The notes: generated by a model from the letters alone, not told the origin. A DNA stretch of 64,000 nt from Spirochaetales bacterium (GCA_028533045.1 JAQQAP010000027.1:48113-112112), one strand, 5' to 3'; shown: positions 49,174 through 58,573, counted from the first letter of the stretch. Made by a program: numbers and translations.

Positions 49174-50133
49174 ATGAACGCATTGGAACAACTAAGTAAA
49201 ATGACCGTTATTGTTGCCGATACCGGCGACATTCAGTCTATAAAACAATTTCAGCCCCGGGACGCTACTACAAATCCGTCTCTTTTGCTGGCTGCTGCCC
49301 GGCAGCCCGAATATAAAGACCTGGTTCAAAAAGCCATTGACACAAGTGGTGTGACCGATAGATCATCCCCGGCAGGATTAAAAGCCATACTGGAGAATCT
49401 TTCCGTCGTATTTGCTACGGAAATCCTTAAAATCGTTTCCGGTCGTGTCTCGGTTGAAGTGGATGCTTCCCTCTCCTTTGATACACAGGCCACAATCGGC
49501 TATGCCAAAAGACTCATTACCCGTTTTGAGGAACAGAATATTTCCCGTGAGCGAATACTGATTAAGATTGCTTCAACCTGGGAGGGGATTGAAGCGGCCA
49601 AAGTCCTGGAAAAGGAAGGTATACACTGTAACCTGACCCTGCTTTTTAATCTGGGCCAGGCCATCGCCTGTGCCGAGGGGGGAATTAAGCTGATTTCTCC
49701 TTTTGTAGGACGAATCTATGATTTCTATAAAGCAAAGCAGGGTGTGGAATCCTTTGCCCCCGAGGAAGATCCCGGTGTGCTTTCTGTGCAAGAGATATAC
49801 AACTACTACAAGAAATTCGGTTACGAAACGGAAGTGATGGGGGCCAGTTTTCGCACCTCCGGTGAAATTATCGAATTGGCCGGATGCGACCTGCTTACCA
49901 TCGGTCCCAAGTTTCTTGAGGAGATGAAGAACAGCGACACTGTGGTGGAGGAAAAACTCAGCCTTGAAAAAGCTCTGGCTAGGGATGGGGAAAAGATCGT
50001 CATGGACGAATCGACCTTCCGCTGGATGCTCAACGAAGACGAAATGGCCACGGCCAAACTCTCCGAGGGAATCCGTCGTTTTAATGCGGACTGGCTCAAG
50101 CTTGCCGATTATTTGCAGGAGGAATTCCTTTAG
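49174..50133 (+). CDS. tal: Transaldolase (TalB type)
   Basis: A 319-residue TIM-barrel enzyme of the pentose phosphate pathway, exchanging a dihydroxyacetone unit between sugar phosphates. Diagnostic segments: DATTNPSLLLAA, VSVEVDASLSFDTQATI, the Schiff-base lysine in ILIKIASTWEGIEAAKVLEKEGIHCNLTLLF, ISPFVGRIYDF and EVMGASFRTSGEIIELAGCDLLTIGPKFL. Length is that of the TalA/TalB class rather than the short (about 215-residue) FSA-like class. GGAGG lies ten bases before the ATG. Confidence 0.97.
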   Translation: MNALEQLSKMTVIVADTGDIQSIKQFQPRDATTNPSLLLAAARQPEYKDLVQKAIDTSGVTDRSSPAGLKAILENLSVVFATEILKIVSGRVSVEVDASLSFDTQATIGYAKRLITRFEEQNISRERILIKIASTWEGIEAAKVLEKEGIHCNLTLLFNLGQAIACAEGGIKLISPFVGRIYDFYKAKQGVESFAPEEDPGVLSVQEIYNYYKKFGYETEVMGASFRTSGEIIELAGCDLLTIGPKFLEEMKNSDTVVEEKLSLEKALARDGEKIVMDESTFRWMLNEDEMATAKLSEGIRRFNADWLKLADYLQEEFL

Positions 50134-50224
50134 TTTGTCTTCTCCCGGTTGGGCGAGGAAAAGTTAGTGTCAAATAGGGGGCTTTGTGTTAAAATCGTGG
50201 CTATCTCTCATTCAAGGATAGTCC

Positions 50225-51079
50225 ATGGTATATAATGTCAAAGATCACGATATAGGTGACACGATTGGAATGGCTTTTCGCCTGACCTGGGGGTCGATTA
50301 AACCATATCTTAAATATGTATTAATCTTAACTCTTTTTATGGTGCTTATTTTGGGTGTTATTGCCGGGATTCTTGGCCTGACCGTTGGTTTTACCCAGGC
50401 GGGAACATTTATGATGGATGCCTTTGATAATGCCGATGAGGAGTATCTTACGGTCCTTCTTATTATGGGAGGATTTTTCCTTGTTTTATTTCCTCTCTTT
50501 TATTTTTATCTTGGCCTGCTTCATATCATGTACACGAGACGGGTTTCTGATCTTTATCTGGGAATTGGGAATAACGCCTCCCTTAAGGAAGATTTGGCCG
50601 GAGGATTCGGTCGTTTGCTTCCCTTTTTAGGGGCTTCAATTCTCATTGGGTTTGGTGTTATGGGGGGAAGTCTTTTACTTATTGTACCCGGTATTATCTT
50701 CTCCATGGCTTGGGGTGTCTATGTTGAGATTCTCGTTTTGGAAGGGACCACTGTTATGGAGTCTCTTAGAAGGAGCTGGGATTTAACGCGTAAGAACCGC
50801 TTGAGGATACTTGGGGCCTACATGGTTACTGCGGTCATTTATTATATGGTTTACGGTGTAATTTCTCTCATATCCCTTTTGCCTGCCATGCTAGGAGTTG
50901 CAGGTCAGGTCATAGCATTTATACTGAATATTATTCCTTCCCTGCTTTATCAAGGTGTTATGATTAATCTCTCCCTGGTTATTTATTACAACCTCCGGGT
51001 TCAGAAAGAGGGTTTTGCTCCTGGGGCGGATCAACTCTCCCGGGAATTTTCCAAGCCTTTGGAAGGGCCCGATGCCTGA
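50225..51079 (+). CDS. Multi-pass membrane protein, first gene of the MoxR/DUF58 operon
   Basis: A 284-residue protein with about six transmembrane helices (about 28-55, 75-100, 130-165, 200-230, 235-265) and the pattern DIGDTIGMAFRLTWGSIKPYLKYVLIL...VPGIIFSMAWGVYVEILVLEGTTVMESLRRSWDLTRKNRLRILG, like the membrane domains of the glycerophosphodiesterase-associated and DUF975-type families. AAGGATAG precedes the ATG. It overlaps the RDD gene by 8 bp. In other bacteria similar proteins accompany SpoIIM/DUF58 genes. Confidence 0.75.
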   Translation: MVYNVKDHDIGDTIGMAFRLTWGSIKPYLKYVLILTLFMVLILGVIAGILGLTVGFTQAGTFMMDAFDNADEEYLTVLLIMGGFFLVLFPLFYFYLGLLHIMYTRRVSDLYLGIGNNASLKEDLAGGFGRLLPFLGASILIGFGVMGGSLLLIVPGIIFSMAWGVYVEILVLEGTTVMESLRRSWDLTRKNRLRILGAYMVTAVIYYMVYGVISLISLLPAMLGVAGQVIAFILNIIPSLLYQGVMINLSLVIYYNLRVQKEGFAPGADQLSREFSKPLEGPDA

Positions 51080-51884
51080 TAGACGGGAATCTTCTCCCTC
51101 AATCGTTCTGGAAACGCCGGAACGAATCCGATTCCGTTACTCCCTCTCCTCGCCGGGAACCAGGGCGGCTGCTCTGGTGTATGATCTGCTTCTTCAAGGG
51201 GTTATTTTAGCTGTCTGGGGGATTGTGAGTCTCCTGCTTCACGGAGGGCTCGAAAGTGGATTTGACAACTGGGAAGAGAGTACCTGGTTTCTCTCGGCCT
51301 TTGGTTTGCTCCTTTGGTTTTTTCTCCAGTGGGGGTACTTTTCCTTCTTTGAAATAGCTATGGACGGGTGCACTCCCGGTAAAAAGGTCATGAAGATTCT
51401 TGTGATTCGTGAAGATGGAAAAACGCTCGACTCTACTTCTATTCTCCTAAGGAATTTTCTTCGTGCCGTGGATAGCTTCCCCCTCGTTTATCTTGTAGGG
51501 GGGCTTGTTAGCCTTATTGATAGCAAGAACAGGCGCTTGGGAGATATTATCGGTGGGACGGTGGTGGTGACAAATGAAGAAAAAAAACATTTTAAGCCGG
51601 ATTTTTCCCTTTCCGAAGCAGAGCTCATTTCCCACCCGGATGAGACGGAGAGAGTCAGGGCAGAATTGAGTTTTCGTCAATCCTATTTAAATGAAAATCA
51701 GCTCTACCTTATTCGGCGTTTCTTCTTTAATAACAAAACAGTTGGAGAGACGCTCCGTAAAGAGCAATCGGAGAAACTGGCGGAGCTGGTGGAAAATGAG
51801 ACAGGAGTCACACGGGAAGAGAGTGAAGCAGAGGCTTATCTCCTTGATATCTACAAAGGACACGAGATATATGAAAACTCTTAG
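51072..51884 (+). CDS. RDD-family membrane protein
   Basis: A 270-residue protein with an RDD domain: arginine in GTRAAALVYDLLLQGVILAVWGIVSLL, aspartates in DGCTPGKKVMKILVIREDGKTLDSTSILLRNFLRAVD and SKNRRLGDIIGGTVVV. Residues about 190-270 are a cytosolic helical tail. I start at the ATG at 51072, which overlaps the upstream gene (ATGCCTGA). Function unknown; RDD proteins are often linked to transport. Confidence 0.85.
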   Translation: MPDRRESSPSIVLETPERIRFRYSLSSPGTRAAALVYDLLLQGVILAVWGIVSLLLHGGLESGFDNWEESTWFLSAFGLLLWFFLQWGYFSFFEIAMDGCTPGKKVMKILVIREDGKTLDSTSILLRNFLRAVDSFPLVYLVGGLVSLIDSKNRRLGDIIGGTVVVTNEEKKHFKPDFSLSEAELISHPDETERVRAELSFRQSYLNENQLYLIRRFFFNNKTVGETLRKEQSEKLAELVENETGVTREESEAEAYLLDIYKGHEIYENS

Positions 51885-52878
51885 TCATAACTTTTATCTC
51901 AAAAATAGAGAGTCCTGGGAAAGGTTGGAAGATATTTCCGATCGATTGGATCGGCGGAAAGGGGCGGAACTGACCGATAGGGAAGTGCAGGATTTTCCCC
52001 GACTTTACAGGAAAGTATGTTCCGATCTGGCTGAAGCAAGGCTAAAGCGACTCTCCCCCGATCTTATGACCTATCTGAATCAGATTGTTTCCGGTGCCCA
52101 TCGGATTTTATACAGAGAAAGGATAAATGTTAGGGGAAAGAGGGGTGGGGCCTATCTGGCCGACCTCTTCAGGCGATTTCTTTTTAGTTCCCTTCCTGCG
52201 GTTTTTAGGAGGAATCTCTCCTTTGTATTTCTTTCTGCCTTACTCTTTCTGGGCTCCTATGCCCTGAGTCTTGCTTTGGTTTACTCCGATTCTTCTTTAG
52301 CGGGGATCGTTGTTTCCCAAGAGGTTCTTTCCATGATGGAAGAGAGCTATGCCGAATCTATGAGTGAGGGGCGGGGAGGCGGAATCTCCACGGCCATGTT
52401 TACCTATTACATACAGCATAATATTTCCATTGGATTTATAAGTTTTGCTGCAGGTATTCTCTTTGGTTTGGGGACTGTGTATTTTCTTCTTTTTAACGGT
52501 CTTCAGCTGGGAGCCATTACAGGATATGTTCTTTCCCTGGGCTACGGTCGGAACTTTTTGATTTTCGTTACCGCCCACAGTGTGTTCGAACTGAGCGGTT
52601 TAATCCTGGCCGGGGCGGCGGGACTTCTTTTGGGACATACGGTGCTCTCTCCGGGAATTATAAACAGGCGACAGGCCATTGATCGAAAAAAAGGTGAACT
52701 GCTAACGTTGGTAGGAGCGGCCACTCTTCTTATTTTTTCCGCCGCCATTATTGAGGGATATCTCTCTCCCCAGCCTATCCACTATGGAATAAAATTAGCC
52801 GTTTTTCTTTTTTCTCTTTCTTTGGAGTTCTTCTATTTATTTCGTCATGTCCTACGTACTCCCGAGGAGGTGGTATGA
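51871..52878 (+). CDS. SpoIIM-like (stage II sporulation protein M family) membrane protein
   Basis: A 335-residue protein with a cytosolic helical N-terminus (FYLKNRESWERLEDISDRLDRRKGAELTDREVQDFPRLYRKVCSDLAEARLKRLSPDLMTYLNQIV) and five to six transmembrane helices carrying IQHNISIGFISFAAGILFGLGTVYFLLFNGLQLGAITGYV and FVTAHSVFELSGLILAGAAGLLLG. This is the SpoIIM-family pattern; in non-sporulating bacteria it occurs with MoxR/DUF58 genes. Start overlaps the RDD gene stop by 14 bp. Confidence 0.85.
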   Translation: MKTLSHNFYLKNRESWERLEDISDRLDRRKGAELTDREVQDFPRLYRKVCSDLAEARLKRLSPDLMTYLNQIVSGAHRILYRERINVRGKRGGAYLADLFRRFLFSSLPAVFRRNLSFVFLSALLFLGSYALSLALVYSDSSLAGIVVSQEVLSMMEESYAESMSEGRGGGISTAMFTYYIQHNISIGFISFAAGILFGLGTVYFLLFNGLQLGAITGYVLSLGYGRNFLIFVTAHSVFELSGLILAGAAGLLLGHTVLSPGIINRRQAIDRKKGELLTLVGAATLLIFSAAIIEGYLSPQPIHYGIKLAVFLFSLSLEFFYLFRHVLRTPEEVV

Positions 52879-53504
52879 GTACCCTTAGCGACGATAAAAT
52901 CAGACGACTTGTTGTAAGGTGGAGACGTAGATTGGGCTATGACGAGCCCGACTTGGGAGAGATCGAAAAGGTTGAGTGGGAGCCGCCCGCCTGGCTTGTG
53001 GAGAGTCTTGAAAAGATCTCAAACTTCTTCATTGGCATTTTTGAATGGGTTTTCCAGGAGGGGGGATGGAAAATTCTGCTTCCCTTTGCTGTTTTTCTTT
53101 TTCTCTTCCTTATCTTTCTTGGGGCTCGGAATATCAGGAGCAAGCGTAAAGCTCTTTTGATTGGGGAAGAAGAGGAAGAGTTCCGGGAGGAAGGAGAAGA
53201 AATTCTCGTAGAGGGCAAGACTGGTAATAGCTGGTTAAGTCTTATGGAAAGAGCAAAGGCCCGTGAGGACTACAACTCCGCCACGGTGGCCCTTTATAGA
53301 TCGGTCTTGGCGGAAATCCTGGAAAAGATTGTTCCCGTAAAAGAGTTGAGTAACCGGGAAATTTCCTATCTCGTGACAGGCCGGGAAAGAAGTTTTTTTT
53401 GCGAGTTGTATAGGCTTTCCGATTCGGTTGTGTTTGGAGAAAACCTTGTGAGTCAGTCCGATTTTGACAGGCTTCTGGGACAGTACAGAGAGGTCGCCTT
53501 GTGA
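52875..53504 (+). CDS. DUF4129-domain membrane protein
   Basis: A 209-residue protein: an N-terminal region with EWEPPAWLVESLEKISNFFIGIFEWVFQEGGWK, one transmembrane helix (about 73-92), and a cytosolic C-terminal DUF4129 segment (SWLSLMERAKAREDYNSATVALYRSVLAEILEKIVPVKELSNREISYLV). DUF4129 is also found at the end of transglutaminase-like proteins of such operons. It overlaps both neighbours by 4 bp. Confidence 0.78.
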   Translation: MSTLSDDKIRRLVVRWRRRLGYDEPDLGEIEKVEWEPPAWLVESLEKISNFFIGIFEWVFQEGGWKILLPFAVFLFLFLIFLGARNIRSKRKALLIGEEEEEFREEGEEILVEGKTGNSWLSLMERAKAREDYNSATVALYRSVLAEILEKIVPVKELSNREISYLVTGRERSFFCELYRLSDSVVFGENLVSQSDFDRLLGQYREVAL

Positions 53505-54451
53505 AAGTGAAGAAAAGGCAGCTGTTTTTTGGTCTAGGAGGAATCGCTCTGCTTCTTGTAGCTCTGTTTATTGGTTTTGGGGGGGCAGAGAAAGGAGGCG
53601 AGCAGAATAATAACACCCGGGGATACTGGGTCTTTCATAAATTGCTTAAGAAGGGCGGTTTTGATCTTAAGGGTTATCGTAATGAGTCAGTCTTTGAAAT
53701 CGGAGCTCCAGAGCCGGAAGTAATTATTGTTCGAGACGGGGAGAATTTTAGCTACTCAAACTGGGAGAAAGCTCTGGCATGGAACGGGGAAACGGGAGGT
53801 ATACTTGTCCTTTCCGGGATCCCCCGGGGAGAGGAATTTTCCGGGATGTTTGAAGATATTCCCCGGGGGCAAAGCCGCTATTATAAAAAAGGTGTTTTGA
53901 TTATATCCGACGATAGTCTTCTTCAAAACAGGGGGATTCTGGAAGGGGACAACGCTGTGAGGGTCCATCGTTTCTTTCTTCCCTACAGGGGTATGTCTTT
54001 CTATTACTTTAGGGAGAGCGGGGATAAACCCTATTTGGGAATGCAGGTTCTTTCCCGCGGTCCTTTGGGATTGGTTTTGTTTCAGGTTCTGCTTTTTGTT
54101 CTGTTATGGGGATGGTACAGTGCCATAAGGGTTGGTCCTCCCGATCTGGTACATGAAAAGGGACGGCGAGAGATGGGAGAACATCTTATAGGTGTAGGGC
54201 GATTTTACAGTCGAACCGGACATTGGGCCCTGTTGGACAGAATGGATAGACAGTTTTTCCTTTCTCGGGTAAAGAAGCTTCTTACCTCGAAAAAGGGTAA
54301 ACCCTTAAGGGTGCGGTTAAGTGAGTTTTCCGATCCGGTAACTGTCGCCTTGGCCCTGTCGGAGGGTAAGGATGAGAAGGGCTGGAAAGAAGCCATGAAA
54401 AGTCGGGAAATAATTCTCGAAGAGATTGAAAAAAGCCATAGGAGAGTATAA
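53501..54451 (+). CDS. DUF4350-domain membrane protein
   Basis: A 316-residue protein starting at a GTG with two helices (about 8-28 and 190-210) around a periplasmic domain of the DUF4350 type (NNNTRGYWVFHKLLKKGGFDLKGYRNESVFEIGAPEPEVIIVRDGENFSYSNWEKALAWNGETGGILVLSGIPRG). The C-terminal 100 residues are basic and cytosolic. The gene order DUF4129-DUF4350-MoxR-DUF58 is conserved in many phyla. Confidence 0.78.
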   Translation: MKVKKRQLFFGLGGIALLLVALFIGFGGAEKGGEQNNNTRGYWVFHKLLKKGGFDLKGYRNESVFEIGAPEPEVIIVRDGENFSYSNWEKALAWNGETGGILVLSGIPRGEEFSGMFEDIPRGQSRYYKKGVLIISDDSLLQNRGILEGDNAVRVHRFFLPYRGMSFYYFRESGDKPYLGMQVLSRGPLGLVLFQVLLFVLLWGWYSAIRVGPPDLVHEKGRREMGEHLIGVGRFYSRTGHWALLDRMDRQFFLSRVKKLLTSKKGKPLRVRLSEFSDPVTVALALSEGKDEKGWKEAMKSREIILEEIEKSHRRV

Positions 54452-55411
54452 GTGGAAATCGAAGATATTCAGAAGAAGTATGACATTATTAAGAGTGAGT
54501 TGTCCAAGGTTATTCTTGGGCAGGAAGAGGTGTTGCGCCATCTTTTTATCTCCCTGATTCTTCAGGGGCATATTCTCATAGAAAGCCCTCCCGGATTGGG
54601 GAAATCCCTCATGGCCCGGGCCTTGTCGCGGGTTATAGGCGGGACTTTTAAGAGAGTACAGTTTACTCCCGATCTTATGCCTTCCGATATTATAGGTACT
54701 ACCGTATATCGGGCCGAAGCGGACCGTTTTCAAATTAAGAAAGGCCCTGTTTTTACCCATATCCTTCTGGCCGATGAGATCAATCGGGCCTCTGCCAAAA
54801 CCCAGAGCGCTCTTTTGGAAGCCATGGGTGAGAAGCAAGTTTCCATTGGAAACGAAACCCTTTCTCTCGAACCGTCTTTTTTCTGCATTGCTACCCAGAA
54901 TCCCATTGAGATGGAAGGAACCTATCCCCTGCCGGAGGCTCAGCAGGACCGATTTCTCATGAAGCTTGTGCTTTCCTATCCCCAGGTCGACCATGAAGAG
55001 GGAATTCTCAAGAACTACCTTGATGGTTTTGACCACCGGGACTCTCCCGAGAAATACCTTGATGAAATCTGTCAGATCGATGACATACTTGCCATGGAAA
55101 AGCGTTGTCGCCAGGTGAAGGTGGAAGAGAAGATCGTTACATATATCACCGCCTTGGTTCGTGAAACCCGGGAGCATTTGAACTTTAGTTTTGGCGCCAG
55201 TCCCCGGGGCGCCGTTGCTCTGCTGCTTGCTTCTCAGGTTTCCGCTGTTTTGGATGGAAGAGACTATGTTACTCCCGATGATGTCAAAGAACTTCTCATT
55301 CCCGTTTTGCGGCATAGAGTCGTTCTTTCTCCCGATGCGGAAATTGCCGGAAGGGGCGCCGAGGAACTATTAGGTGAAATAATCGGCAAAGTAGAGGTGC
55401 CCCGGTCATGA
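54452..55411 (+). CDS. MoxR-family AAA+ ATPase
   Basis: A 319-residue ATPase. Walker A ESPPGLGKS, Walker B ILLADEINRASAKTQSALLEAMGEKQVSIG, sensor 1 FFCIATQNPIEMEGTYPLPEAQQDRFLMKL and the sensor 2 GASPRGAVALLLA are intact. MoxR ATPases act as chaperones that assemble partner complexes, typically with DUF58 and von Willebrand-type proteins. The GTG start follows the upstream stop directly (0 bp), and the stop overlaps the DUF58 gene by 4 bp. Confidence 0.95.
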   Translation: MEIEDIQKKYDIIKSELSKVILGQEEVLRHLFISLILQGHILIESPPGLGKSLMARALSRVIGGTFKRVQFTPDLMPSDIIGTTVYRAEADRFQIKKGPVFTHILLADEINRASAKTQSALLEAMGEKQVSIGNETLSLEPSFFCIATQNPIEMEGTYPLPEAQQDRFLMKLVLSYPQVDHEEGILKNYLDGFDHRDSPEKYLDEICQIDDILAMEKRCRQVKVEEKIVTYITALVRETREHLNFSFGASPRGAVALLLASQVSAVLDGRDYVTPDDVKELLIPVLRHRVVLSPDAEIAGRGAEELLGEIIGKVEVPRS

Positions 55412-56715
55412 TTCGTCCGTCTTTCAGGACCTTCATCTTCCTAATTCCTCCTCTTGTTCTTAGTGTTCTTTTTTGGGGGAACGCTCTCTTGGTTGTACTC
55501 CTGTGCGACTTTTTTGTCCTTCTGATCCTTGCAGGGGATTTCTTTTATAGCTGGACGGCCCCCGGGGCGGATTATGTTCTGGAATTTCCCGGAATGCACT
55601 CTATTGGTCGTTCGGGAGATATAACTGTCAATATAAGGAATGGGGTTCTTCCTTCCACTCTTCGATTAGCCCTTCCCAGTCCGGAATATTTTGAGATGAA
55701 AAATCATCGATTTGAAACTTCTCTTAAGCCTAGGGAGAGAGGTGTTCATACCATTGGATTCCGTTGTACACGGCGCGGGCTCTACCAATTTGAAACATTG
55801 GGGGTGGAGTTAAAAAGCCGCTGGGGGCTATTGTGGCTTAAGAGGGATATTAAAATTGAGGGGGAAATCCAAATAACCCCCGATGTGGAGAGCATTCGTA
55901 CTTTCTACCGTCTTGCCCGCCTTAACAGGCTGAATGATTTGGGGTTTCACAGGTTGAATTTATCCGGTACGGGAATGGAACTTCACCACCTTCGCAGTTA
56001 TGAACTGGATGATGATGCCCGCTGGATTGACTGGAAGGCCTCTATGAGGTTGGGCCGGCCTATGACAAAGGTTTTCTCTGCGGAGAGTTCCAATCAAATA
56101 ACCTTTGTCATTGATACGGGTCGACTAATGACAAGCGAAGCGGAGGGGATGTCCCTTCTCGATTATGCTATAAACGGTACCTTGCTTTTGGCAAATGTGG
56201 CCCTCAAAATGGGAGATGCAGTAGGAATAATTGCTGTGGCCGACAGTATCGTAGGAGAGTTGAAGCCGGTGAAAGGACCGGGGAGTCAGAAGAAAATTCT
56301 CTCCTTTCTTTCTTCTCTTGAAACCCGTTATACCGACACCAATTACCGCGAGCTTCTGTCCCACCTTCATCATAGTCACTCCAGAAGGTCCCTCATTATT
56401 CTTTTTAATGATTATTCCGAGGGAATTCAGGATCAAATGTTTCTTAACTATGGAAAAGTTTTGGGACAACGTCATCTTATGCTCATGATGATGTTAAGGA
56501 ATCGCGAGGTGGAAAGGCTTGCCATGGAACATGTTCCCGTAGAGGAGGAAGACTACTTTACCCGAACCGCCGCCCGGGATTTTCTAACCCTAAGAAGCAA
56601 AGGGCTAAAGGAACTCCGGAAGCGCCACGTTTTGGTGGCCGATATTCTTCCCGAAGAGATTAACACCACCTTGGTGAATCAATATCTGGCCCTCCGGTCG
56701 GCCAACCGCATTTAA
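55408..56715 (+). CDS. DUF58-domain protein
   Basis: A 435-residue protein with two N-terminal helices (about 8-28, 31-50), an extracytoplasmic beta region, and the DUF58 core (LNLSGTGMELHHLRSYELDDDARWIDWKASMRLGRPMTKVFSAE, the conserved RxYxxGDDxRxIDW-like motif) leading into a von Willebrand A-like fold (QITFVIDTGRLMTSEAEGMSLLDYAINGTLLLANVAL). Last gene of the seven-gene operon. Its stop lies inside the terminator/direct-repeat sequence shared with the Ig-like gene. Confidence 0.92.
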   Translation: MIRPSFRTFIFLIPPLVLSVLFWGNALLVVLLCDFFVLLILAGDFFYSWTAPGADYVLEFPGMHSIGRSGDITVNIRNGVLPSTLRLALPSPEYFEMKNHRFETSLKPRERGVHTIGFRCTRRGLYQFETLGVELKSRWGLLWLKRDIKIEGEIQITPDVESIRTFYRLARLNRLNDLGFHRLNLSGTGMELHHLRSYELDDDARWIDWKASMRLGRPMTKVFSAESSNQITFVIDTGRLMTSEAEGMSLLDYAINGTLLLANVALKMGDAVGIIAVADSIVGELKPVKGPGSQKKILSFLSSLETRYTDTNYRELLSHLHHSHSRRSLIILFNDYSEGIQDQMFLNYGKVLGQRHLMLMMMLRNREVERLAMEHVPVEEEDYFTRTAARDFLTLRSKGLKELRKRHVLVADILPEEINTTLVNQYLALRSANRI

Positions 56716-56727
56716 AACAGCCGCCCC
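56711..56727. repeat. 17-bp direct repeat, copy 1
   Basis: TTTAAAACAGCCGCCCC, identical to 58557-58573. This copy covers the DUF58 stop codon and the first arm of the terminator hairpin. The two copies flank the Ig-like lipoprotein gene. Confidence 0.7.
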
Positions 56728-56742
56728 GAAAAGGGACGGCTG
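56714..56742 (-). terminator. Terminator of the Ig-like lipoprotein gene
   Basis: Read on the minus strand, CAGCCGTCCC pairs with GGGGCGGCTG (one mismatch, stem 56742-56718) followed by TTTT. On the plus strand the stem follows the DUF58 stop but has no T-run. Confidence 0.7.
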
Positions 56743-56765
56743 TGGAATCCAGGGCGGGTTGTGCC

Positions 56766-58427
56766 TTAGAGACCTGTTGTTACTGTGTAGGATATGGGGT
56801 CGGAGAAGGTTGAAAACTGATCATCGTCAGTATTGAAATCGCCATCGACATCATAATTTGAGCCAACGATTATATCATAAGTACCATTGGAAAAGGTAAC
56901 CGATTCATTGGTGCTAGGGTCCAGAAAATACACCGTGGGGTTTGACGCGTCTCCCCAGGCGAGCAGGGTACTCAGGGAAATCGTATCGCCCTCTTCCACT
57001 ATATAGAGATACATATCAACCGTATTAAAATTTGAAAGAGCGTTAGAAGCGTCGATAGCGCTTGAAGAAATGCTAAGCTGGCCATCTATTTCTATCATTT
57101 GATCTGTATCAATTGTCACATCAAGGCTTGGGGTATAAGTCGCCTCGGCAATGTTGTCATATTTATCCCAAGACGTGTTATAGCTGGTTGATATGGTATT
57201 GCCGGCGATATCCTTTACATCTGTCACGGTAAGCTCCACCAAATCCCCTACGGAGAGGGGAGACGTAAGGTGGATATACACTTCCGAAGAGTCAGGGTTA
57301 TCAATATCTTCTATTTGGGATATCTCAACTGTTGTTGCCGTATCTTCCGGATCGAGGATGAGAGAGTAATAAGATGAGGTTATCAGGTCGGAGCTGTCAA
57401 TGAGTTCCGAATAATAGGCATAGATCGTATCGCTATCAATAAAGAACATTCCATCCAGAGAAGGACCTGACGTGTCAGATGAAATTATAAAGTCCTGGCT
57501 AAAAGAAACGTCCTGATTATCTTCACTCCTTATCGTTACAGTGCAGCTTCCTTCCTTCACCGCATCAACATAAGCTGTATAAGAACTTGAGCTGGCTTGT
57601 GACTCAAGGTTGTCATTACTGAATTCTATAGTGTAATCATTATTTGAAGCCTCATAGGGGAGCATGATAACATCAAATTCAATCTCGTCATTAATCGCAA
57701 CGGTTGCCGTTTCTCCTGCCGTGTATTGTGTATCGTTCACATATAAATAGTACGTTATATCCGTAACGGCCGTATAAGTTGAGACACTTATGTTTATAGT
57801 GTCTGATTTACTTCCGTCAACGGTGGTGACTGTAATCTGTACATTTCCGCTTGACGAAACCGGCTCCACCACTCCTTCGCTGCTAACTGTGGCCACATCG
57901 GTATCGCTCGATGTCCAGCTTACAGCCTGATCGGTGGCATTAGTGGGTAAGATTAAAGTGTCCAAGTCCACCGTTTCTGTATTGTAGAGAGTGTAATAAT
58001 CCCCCAAATCGTTACCATCCGTATCGGTGATTACTATTCCCGTTACTTCGATTATCTCTGTTGTGACCGTTAGTTCCAAGGTATCTGTAAAACTACCGTC
58101 ATCGGTGGAAACAACTATATTTGCTATTCCATCGGAAAGCGCCGTTACCAGTCCATCGCTGTCTACTGTGGCTACTGTTGTATTGTCTGACGACCATATC
58201 ACTGTTTGATTTGTTGCGTCATCCGGTGTCACCCTTGCGTAGAGATTGGACGATTCCGTTGTGTAAAGGGAGCTGCTGTCTCCAAGGTCATTACCGCTGC
58301 TATCCACTATCAATACGGCTGTGACGGCGACGGAAGACGTCTCTTTTGCTTCATCCATATCAATGGGACATCCGGTGAAGTATAAAAGAGAGAGAAGGGT
58401 CATAAATGGTAAAAGAAGTTTTTTCAT
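56766..58427 (-). CDS. Lipoprotein with bacterial Ig-like (Big_2) domains
   Basis: A 553-residue lipoprotein with lipobox YFTGC. At least two Big_2-type domains follow (about 30-120: VTAVLIVDSSGNDLGDSSSLYTTESSNLYARVTPDDATNQTVIWSSDNTTVATVDSDGLVTALSDGIANIVVSTDDGS; about 125-215: a close copy), then a more diverged beta domain and a segment with SPLSVGDLVELTVTDVKDIAGNTIST, an Ig-like motif of adhesins. It is probably surface exposed. Codon use is AT- and Ser/Thr/Asp-rich compared with neighbours, and 17-bp direct repeats flank the gene, hinting at acquisition. Confidence 0.85.
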   Translation of the reverse strand: MKKLLLPFMTLLSLLYFTGCPIDMDEAKETSSVAVTAVLIVDSSGNDLGDSSSLYTTESSNLYARVTPDDATNQTVIWSSDNTTVATVDSDGLVTALSDGIANIVVSTDDGSFTDTLELTVTTEIIEVTGIVITDTDGNDLGDYYTLYNTETVDLDTLILPTNATDQAVSWTSSDTDVATVSSEGVVEPVSSSGNVQITVTTVDGSKSDTINISVSTYTAVTDITYYLYVNDTQYTAGETATVAINDEIEFDVIMLPYEASNNDYTIEFSNDNLESQASSSSYTAYVDAVKEGSCTVTIRSEDNQDVSFSQDFIISSDTSGPSLDGMFFIDSDTIYAYYSELIDSSDLITSSYYSLILDPEDTATTVEISQIEDIDNPDSSEVYIHLTSPLSVGDLVELTVTDVKDIAGNTISTSYNTSWDKYDNIAEATYTPSLDVTIDTDQMIEIDGQLSISSSAIDASNALSNFNTVDMYLYIVEEGDTISLSTLLAWGDASNPTVYFLDPSTNESVTFSNGTYDIIVGSNYDVDGDFNTDDDQFSTFSDPISYTVTTGL

Positions 58428-58468
58428 TATTGAATTCCTTAATTAAATAGATTTATCACGAAGGAAAT

Positions 58469-58513
58469 GGGAAATTCCCTTAAGAAGCCTATGTTGTAAA
58501 ATGTGAACAACAT
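58469..58513. promoter_or_regulatory. Palindromes upstream of the Ig-like gene
   Basis: GGGAAATTCCC (58469-58479) and ATGTTGT...ACAACAT (58491-58497 with 58507-58513, nine-base spacer) are perfect dyads 42 and 64 bp upstream of the start. They could be operators for a regulator of this surface protein. Confidence 0.4.
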
Positions 58514-58556
58514 GTGAAGTGAGTATAAGGTGAATTCAATTGTATGGCAAGGTTTT

Positions 58557-58573
58557 TTTAAAACAGCCGCCCC
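58557..58573. repeat. 17-bp direct repeat, copy 2
   Basis: TTTAAAACAGCCGCCCC, identical to 56711-56727. It covers the stop codon of the DUF1848 gene. Confidence 0.7.
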
